Part shown: piece by piece, positions 1 through 3,628 of the stretch
Layout: each line of letters begins with the position of its first letter
Position numbering within the stretch: position 1 is the first letter of the stretch
Assembly (NCBI GenBank): GCA_002691345.1
Contig: NZHI01000048.1
Location: 19,752 to 25,155, forward strand
DNA from: Synechococcus sp. MED650
GTDB taxonomy: Bacteria > Cyanobacteriota > Cyanobacteriia > PCC-6307 > Cyanobiaceae
Length of the DNA stretch: 5,404 nucleotides
Direction of reading: 5' to 3'
Notes under the pieces: model-generated
What the model was told of the DNA's origin: nothing
The model's database searches: none
What the model saw: the letters and a program-made list of their open reading frames with translations, nothing else
Position numbers and translations under genes: made by a program

Positions 1-370
1 GAATGTCAGCACCGTGAAGGAGGTGAAGCATCCGTTGAACGCCTGGTCGAAACCGAACGAAACCCTGTTGCACCCGCTCGAAATAGTGAAAGCGTTTTCG
101 CTCTTTGAGCTGCGCAAGCTGAGCATCGGTTAAGTCCAGCCCCTGCTCCTTGGCGTAGATCCGCACCCGATGCAGACCACCGGCGATCGGCAGGAGCTTG
201 TTGTAGAGATCAGCGTCCCAGTGAAAGGGCAGATCCAAATCTTTGAAGGCCTGGTTGAAGGCCGGACGATGCCCATCCATTTCTGTGTCGGCCAGGGTGC
301 CGTCCACATCCCAAAACACGGCAAGAAGGTCGTTCAACACCAGCTCTGCAACGGCACAATGCTGAGACAT
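1..370 (-). CDS. cbbY: CbbY-type HAD-superfamily phosphatase, N-terminal part (partial)
   Basis: This is the first 123 residues of a haloacid dehalogenase-superfamily hydrolase; the rest lies beyond the left edge. HAD motif I is F-W-D-V-D-G-T-L at residues 19-26, with D21 as the expected nucleophile and D23 as the general acid. It is followed by A-D-T-E and D-G-H-R-x-A-F-N (residues 27-39), typical of the CbbY/beta-phosphoglucomutase-like subgroup with a helical cap. Cap features W-D-x-D-L-Y (51-56) and G-G-L-H-R (64-68) also match CbbY. In Calvin-cycle bacteria CbbY dephosphorylates xylulose-1,5-bisphosphate, a Rubisco inhibitor, which would suit a cyanobacterium; the substrate here is inferred. 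The protein should be cytosolic. The ATG at 370 places motif I at the usual distance from the N-terminus, and no clear ribosome binding site precedes it. The gene diverges from recJ and may overlap its start. Motifs II-IV are outside the window, so another HAD phosphatase or mutase cannot be excluded. Confidence 0.85.
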   Translation of the reverse strand, partial: MSQHCAVAELVLNDLLAVFWDVDGTLADTEMDGHRPAFNQAFKDLDLPFHWDADLYNKLLPIAGGLHRVRIYAKEQGLDLTDAQLAQLKERKRFHYFERVQQGFVRFRPGVQRMLHLLHGADI

Positions 371-2290
371 CGCCCGACTGCTTCGCCACCGTTGCCATCA
401 ACCTCCACGCATTGGTCCTGGTCTTTGCCTGCCGTGGTGGAGCCATCCCCTCTGGGGGAGCTCAATCTCCCGTTATCGCTTCGCACAGTTCTCAGGCGAC
501 GTGGCTTTCTCACCAGCTGTGATGCCGAAGCGCTGTTGAATCCTGGTCTGCTGCCAGACCCTTACGACCATTTCCCGGATCTGCTGGCCGCCAGTCGACG
601 TCTCATGACGGCCTGCCGAAACGGTGAGCAGGTGGCGGTGTGCGGTGATTACGACGCCGATGGCATGACCAGCACAGCGCTGCTGCTCAGAGCTTTGGAA
701 CCCCTTGGAGCTCGTCCGGTTCCTGCCATTCCCTCACGGATGGAGGAAGGGTACGGGCTCAACCCCTCCATGGTGGAGCGCCTCAACGCTGGGGGTGTGC
801 AACTGCTGGTGACTGTGGACAACGGAGTCGCCGCCAGAGACGCACTCGAATTGGCCCAAGACCTTGGCGTCGAGGTGATCGTGACGGACCACCACGCCAT
901 TCCGGATCAACGCCCTCCCATGACAGCGTTGATTCATCCGGCGACAACACCAGTCAATTCGCCTTATCAAGGGTTGGCTGGGGTGGGGCTCGCCTATGTG
1001 TTGGCCCGTGCCGTGGCTGAAGAACTGGACCATCCCGAAGCGATCCGGGTGGCTCGAGACCTCTTCTGCATTGGCACCGTTGCTGACATGGCCCCATTGC
1101 TTGGTGCCAATCGAGCCTGGTTACTGGAAGGATTGGGCCAGCTTCATCGGTCGGAATGCAAGGGGTTGCGTGCCCTTCAACAGCTGGCAGGTCTTGGAGA
1201 TCAACCGCTGACCGCAGAAGACATTGGCTTTCAGATCGCGCCGCGCATCAATGCTGTTGGCCGACTTGGCGAACCGCGGCTGGTTGTGGATTTACTCACC
1301 GCTGATGATGCAGAGGCAGCCATGGCTCTTGCACGCCGCTGTGACGACTACAACAGGCAACGCAGGGATCTCTGTGATGCCATCGAAGCCGAAGCGATTG
1401 CCCTGGTTGAAGCAGAGCCAGGCGACACGCTTCCCTCATTTCTTCTCCTCGCCCAGAGCCATTGGCACCACGGGGTGATCGGCATCGTTGCTGCCCGGTT
1501 GATGGAGCGATACAACCGCCCGGCAGCCCTGCTGGCCGGTGATGGGGAGGGGTGCCTGAGAGCTTCCGTTCGTTCACCGTCCGGTTTTGCGGTGGATCAA
1601 GCCCTGACGGCGTGTGGCGATCTACTGCTGCGTTATGGCGGGCACCCAGCAGCTGGGGGGTTCACTGTGCGAGCTGAGCTGGTTCACACGCTGCATGAAC
1701 GGCTGTGTGGTCTTGCCGATTCCTGGTTACTCACCCAGTCCCAGGGTCGCCCCGTCCGGCCTGATGCCTTGCTTCAACTGGAGGAAGTGAACTGGGATCT
1801 CTGGAAACATCTCCAATCCCTTGCACCCTTCGGTATCGGTCACCCCACGCCGCTGTTTTGGTCCCGTGGTGTGACGGTTGAGGACAGAAGAGACCTCAAG
1901 GGTGGCCACATCGCATTACGGCTCCGCCAGGGACAATCCGAGCGTCGAGCCATTGCTTGGCGCTGGGAATCTTCCGTGCCCGTTCCGGATCTCTGCGATG
2001 TCGCCTACACGATCTCCATCAATCGATGGCAAGGAGAGAAGCGCCTCCAGCTGGAGATCAAGGCACTGAGAAGCCACAGCGAAACGGTGTTGATCGAGCG
2101 CGGCGAGCGCACCTACATCGCTTCACGCATGCAGGATGAATCGCTTGTTGTTGTGAACAGTGAAGGGCGCAAATTGGTGGCTGACCTTCAGCAAGAACAA
2201 TCCCTCACCAGCAAGGATGACTTGGTGAGGGACGAACGAGTGATTCAGTTGATGGAGGAAGCGTGCCTCGGGCTCGGCTTACGCCCCTGA
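359..2290 (+). CDS. recJ: single-stranded-DNA-specific exonuclease RecJ
   Basis: RecJ degrades single-stranded DNA 5' to 3' in recombinational repair, mismatch repair and processing of stalled forks. All family landmarks are visible (numbering from the ATG at 359): motif I G-D-Y-D-A-D-G at 96-102, V-T-V-D-N-G at 151-156, the DHH motif T-D-H-H at 176-179, G-T-V-A-D at 239-243 with metal-ligand D243, P-R-I-N-A-V-G-R at 295-302, and the DHHA1 motif G-G-H-P-A-A-G-G at 427-434. An OB-like region follows (roughly 500-575), then a tail of about 65 residues. Length is 643 residues, a little above the common 560-630. The start is uncertain. Clear family similarity begins near W-S-W-S-L-P (residue 19 on), so TTG 392, TTG 425 or GTG 434/437 are alternatives; the frame also stays open upstream to 170, antisense to cbbY. 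The last 100 bases contain a perfect inverted repeat that probably serves psb30 on the other strand. Confidence 0.96.
   Translation: MLRHRPTASPPLPSTSTHWSWSLPAVVEPSPLGELNLPLSLRTVLRRRGFLTSCDAEALLNPGLLPDPYDHFPDLLAASRRLMTACRNGEQVAVCGDYDADGMTSTALLLRALEPLGARPVPAIPSRMEEGYGLNPSMVERLNAGGVQLLVTVDNGVAARDALELAQDLGVEVIVTDHHAIPDQRPPMTALIHPATTPVNSPYQGLAGVGLAYVLARAVAEELDHPEAIRVARDLFCIGTVADMAPLLGANRAWLLEGLGQLHRSECKGLRALQQLAGLGDQPLTAEDIGFQIAPRINAVGRLGEPRLVVDLLTADDAEAAMALARRCDDYNRQRRDLCDAIEAEAIALVEAEPGDTLPSFLLLAQSHWHHGVIGIVAARLMERYNRPAALLAGDGEGCLRASVRSPSGFAVDQALTACGDLLLRYGGHPAAGGFTVRAELVHTLHERLCGLADSWLLTQSQGRPVRPDALLQLEEVNWDLWKHLQSLAPFGIGHPTPLFWSRGVTVEDRRDLKGGHIALRLRQGQSERRAIAWRWESSVPVPDLCDVAYTISINRWQGEKRLQLEIKALRSHSETVLIERGERTYIASRMQDESLVVVNSEGRKLVADLQQEQSLTSKDDLVRDERVIQLMEEACLGLGLRP
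2192..2232 (-). terminator. probable intrinsic terminator of psb30, embedded antisense in recJ
   Basis: A perfect 10-base inverted repeat (TCCCTCACCA at 2201-2210 and TGGTGAGGGA at 2223-2232) encloses a 12-base loop. Read on the minus strand, the hairpin is followed at once by TTGTTCTT (2200 down to 2193), a T-rich run as expected of a rho-independent terminator. On the plus strand the bases after the hairpin (CGAACGAG) are not T-rich, so the structure points toward ending minus-strand transcription. It lies 68-108 bases past the psb30 stop codon, within recJ codons for about residues 612-625. The T-run is interrupted by a G and the loop is long, so efficiency is uncertain. Confidence 0.6.
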
Positions 2291-2299
2291 TGGGCGGGT

Positions 2300-2407
2300 T
2301 CAGAGAGCCCCGCGGCGGTAGAAGAGGATGAAGATCACGGCAGGACCAGCAATGGTGATGAGAGCCAGGGCGGCAAAGTTGGCAATCAGATGGATGTCGA
2401 AGCCCAT
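2300..2407 (-). CDS. psb30: photosystem II reaction centre protein Psb30 (Ycf12)
   Basis: This 35-residue protein has one hydrophobic membrane helix (roughly residues 7-29, with [17 protein letters not shown] in its core), a short N-terminus M-G-F-D and a C-terminal F-Y-R-R-G-A-L. The small size, the single helix, the [11 protein letters not shown] motif and the positively charged tail match Psb30/Ycf12. That protein is a peripheral photosystem II subunit of the thylakoid membrane that helps stabilise the complex, near PsbJ and cytochrome b559. The length is normal for picocyanobacterial versions and nothing is missing. The gene converges on recJ with 9 bases between the stop codons and diverges from the YkgJ/Gdt1 cluster. 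Its promoter should lie in 2408-2509 or slightly into the neighbouring gene. No Shine-Dalgarno sequence is obvious before the ATG. Confidence 0.95.
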   Translation of the reverse strand: MGFDIHLIANFAALALITIAGPAVIFILFYRRGAL

Positions 2408-2509
2408 GGCGGTACTGCGCTGTCAAACGACGTTTCACCACCCAGGCTACGGGTCTTTCGACCGTGAATGCCAAATCTGCGCGAATCGCTGTGATGGCTT
2501 GTCACAGCA
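2408..2509. promoter_or_regulatory. divergent intergenic spacer between psb30 and the YkgJ/Gdt1 operon
   Basis: These 102 bases are the only non-coding DNA between two outward-facing genes, so they should carry control signals for both. I find no convincing -35/-10 pair in either direction and no GTA-N8-TAC NtcA-like site. The one clear structure is the inverted repeat at 2488-2508 next to the plus-strand start codon. The promoter assignment is inferred from gene arrangement only. Confidence 0.45.
2488..2508. repeat. perfect 7-base inverted repeat abutting the YkgJ-type start codon
   Basis: GCTGTGA and TCACAGC are perfect reverse complements separated by 7 bases (TGGCTTG). The repeat ends one base before the ATG at 2510. 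As DNA it resembles a CRP-family half-site pair (TGTGA...TCACA), but the spacer is 7 where CRP sites have 6. As RNA it would form a 7-bp hairpin with a 7-base loop covering the place where a ribosome binding site would sit. Either an operator or a translational control hairpin is possible, and chance cannot be excluded. Confidence 0.5.
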
Positions 2510-2887
2510 ATGGCCATGACCCACGACGTTCAACAGTGGCAGTGCATCAAGCACTGCGGAGCTTGCTGCCGTCTGGCACCAGACGAACGGCCGGAAGCCC
2601 TGGCTGCGTTGAACGACAGCCAACAACAGACCTATCTCGCGATGGTGGGGGATGACGGCTGGTGCATCCACTACGACAGCGGTGGACAACGTTGCCGGAT
2701 TTACAACGAGAGGCCGGCGTTCTGCCGTGTCAGTGAACTTGGAGCCCTGTTCGGCGTCCCTGCTGAGAACTTGGATGACTTTGCAATCAGCTGCTGTCAA
2801 CAGCAAATCCGATCCACGTACGGAGGGAGGAGCCCTGTGCTGCGTAGGTTCAATCGTGCACAACAGCCCGTGAACTGTGCCAACTGA
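2510..2887 (+). CDS. YkgJ-type (CxxxCxxCC) zinc/iron-chelating cysteine-cluster protein
   Basis: This small soluble protein of 125 residues has the cysteine pattern of the YkgJ/UPF0153 family: C12-x3-C16-x2-C19-C20 near the N-terminus, then C52 in G-W-C-I-H-Y, C62 in R-C-R-I-Y and C72 in R-P-A-F-C-R, and a C95-C96 pair. In this family the cysteines are thought to bind a zinc ion or an iron-sulfur cluster, but the biochemical role is not established. There is no signal peptide or membrane segment. The start is either ATG 2510 or ATG 2516 (giving M-T-H-D); both precede the first cysteine and neither has a clear ribosome binding site. Its 3' end overlaps the next gene by 11 bases, implying translational coupling to the Gdt1-type membrane proteins. 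A role in metal delivery, sensing or maturation linked to that transporter is inference from position. A perfect inverted repeat lies directly upstream. Confidence 0.85.
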   Translation: MAMTHDVQQWQCIKHCGACCRLAPDERPEALAALNDSQQQTYLAMVGDDGWCIHYDSGGQRCRIYNERPAFCRVSELGALFGVPAENLDDFAISCCQQQIRSTYGGRSPVLRRFNRAQQPVNCAN

Positions 2888-3203
2888 AGCAAGCAACGGC
2901 GAGAAATCAGGATTCCTCACCGTGCTGGTCAGCACGTTCACAACGGTGTTCGTTGCTGAATTGGGGGATAAAACCCAATTGGCAACCCTGCTGCTTTCGG
3001 CGCAGTCGGGTTCACCCGTGCTGGTGTTCATCGGAGCCGCTTTCGCTCTGATCTGCTCAAGCCTGGTGGGTGTTCTTGTTGGTCAATGGCTGGCACGCAC
3101 CCTTCCGCCGGAACGCCTTGAACTGATGGCAGGTCTGCTGATGGTGGCCCTTGGTCTCTGGCTCGGGCTTCAGGCCGGGCGTTCCTTGCTGCTGAATGGC
3201 TGA
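2877..3203 (+). CDS. UPF0016/Gdt1-family membrane protein, first half-size subunit
   Basis: This 108-residue integral membrane protein carries one copy of the family signature E-L-G-D-K-T (residues 28-33) in the first helix, followed by Q-L-A-T. Three membrane helices are visible at about 13-39, 47-70 and 82-107. UPF0016 proteins (Gdt1, TMEM165, PAM71, Mnx, MneA) are cation transporters for Mn2+ and/or Ca2+. Most are about 200 residues with two such halves, so this is one half encoded as its own gene. The GTG start at 2877 is well constrained: an in-frame TGA lies at 2871-2873, and the start gives a short soluble N-terminus before helix 1. It overlaps the upstream YkgJ-type gene by 11 bases and the next half by 8. 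Positive charges (K10, R74, R80) favour the N-terminus and the loop between helices 2 and 3, suggesting a cytoplasmic N-terminus. Whether it sits in the plasma or thylakoid membrane cannot be told. Confidence 0.9.
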   Translation: MPTEASNGEKSGFLTVLVSTFTTVFVAELGDKTQLATLLLSAQSGSPVLVFIGAAFALICSSLVGVLVGQWLARTLPPERLELMAGLLMVALGLWLGLQAGRSLLLNG

Positions 3204-3528
3204 CGGACCGATGGATTTTCCCCTTCTTCTCTCCACCTTCCTCACCGTGTTTCTGGCCGAACTCGGAGACAAGACCCAGTTGGCAACGGTTGCTATCAGT
3301 GGAACCTCCAATCGCCCACTGGCGGTGTTTCTTGGCTCGTCCTCGGCGCTCGTTCTGGCCAGCCTGCTGGGAGCATTAGCCGGGGGGTCGGTCGCCACTG
3401 TGATCCCCAGTGATCTTCTGCAATTGATTGCATCCATCGGATTCCTGGTGATTGGAACCCGACTGCTCCTCCCCCTCATGACTCGTCAACAGGCATCGGG
3501 TGAGGGGAACGGAACTCCAGACCCCTAA
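3196..3528 (+). CDS. UPF0016/Gdt1-family membrane protein, second half-size subunit
   Basis: This is a 110-residue paralogue of the preceding protein. The E-L-G-D-K-T motif is at residues 22-27, embedded in L-S-T-F-L-T-V-F-L-A, closely matching V-S-T-F-T-T-V-F-V-A in its partner. Three helices are predicted at about 8-34, 41-64 and 73-95, followed by a hydrophilic tail of 15 residues. The two genes overlap by 8 bases (ATGGCTGA contains this start and the previous stop), so coupled translation and a heteromeric transporter are likely. ATG 3211 (M6) is an alternative start that would remove the overlap. Charges are arranged oppositely to the first half: R40 and R97 lie after helices 1 and 3, with no positive residue in the N-terminus or the second loop. 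This suggests inverted topology, as in the two halves of full-length family members. Mn2+ and/or Ca2+ transport is inferred from the family. Confidence 0.9.
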   Translation: MADGPMDFPLLLSTFLTVFLAELGDKTQLATVAISGTSNRPLAVFLGSSSALVLASLLGALAGGSVATVIPSDLLQLIASIGFLVIGTRLLLPLMTRQQASGEGNGTPDP

Positions 3529-3628
3529 GCTTTGTGTGCTGAGAATTGTCCCAGCACGTCCTGTTGTCAGGCGTCGGCCTCTTCTCCTGATCTCCCGATC
3601 CTGATGGTCGGTTTCTGCGCAAGACACG
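3529..3628. other. intergenic gap between the Gdt1-type pair and the RNB-fold gene
   Basis: This 100-base stretch has no gene. A short inverted repeat (GTGCTG at 3536-3541, CAGCAC at 3552-3557, 10-base loop) lies 8 bases after the stop codon but has no T-run, so it is at best a weak terminator or a chance pairing. No recognisable promoter or ribosome binding site was found before the ATG at 3629, though the gap is long enough for the RNB-fold gene to have its own promoter. Confidence 0.4.

Noticed and set aside
2282..2296. Five-base inverted repeat CGCCC/GGGCG across the recJ stop codon
   Set aside because: The stem is short and no T-run follows on either strand, so it is not convincing as a terminator for recJ or psb30.
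2421..2426. TTGACA (minus strand), a perfect -35 hexamer upstream of psb30
   Set aside because: It ends only about 14 bases before the psb30 ATG, leaving no room for a -10 box and transcription start before the start codon.
2822..2832. GGAGG-rich run resembling a Shine-Dalgarno sequence
   Set aside because: It lies about 45 bases before the GTG start of the first Gdt1 half, too far to serve it, and it encodes G-G-R in the YkgJ-type protein.
2447..3031. 194-codon open frame on the minus strand opposite the YkgJ-type gene and the first Gdt1 half
   Set aside because: It is antisense to two genes with clear family motifs, and its translation shows no recognisable domain, so it is a shadow frame.
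3536..3557. Six-base inverted repeat GTGCTG/CAGCAC after the second Gdt1 half
   Set aside because: The stem is weak, the loop is 10 bases and no T-run follows; it is recorded only in the description of the gap.
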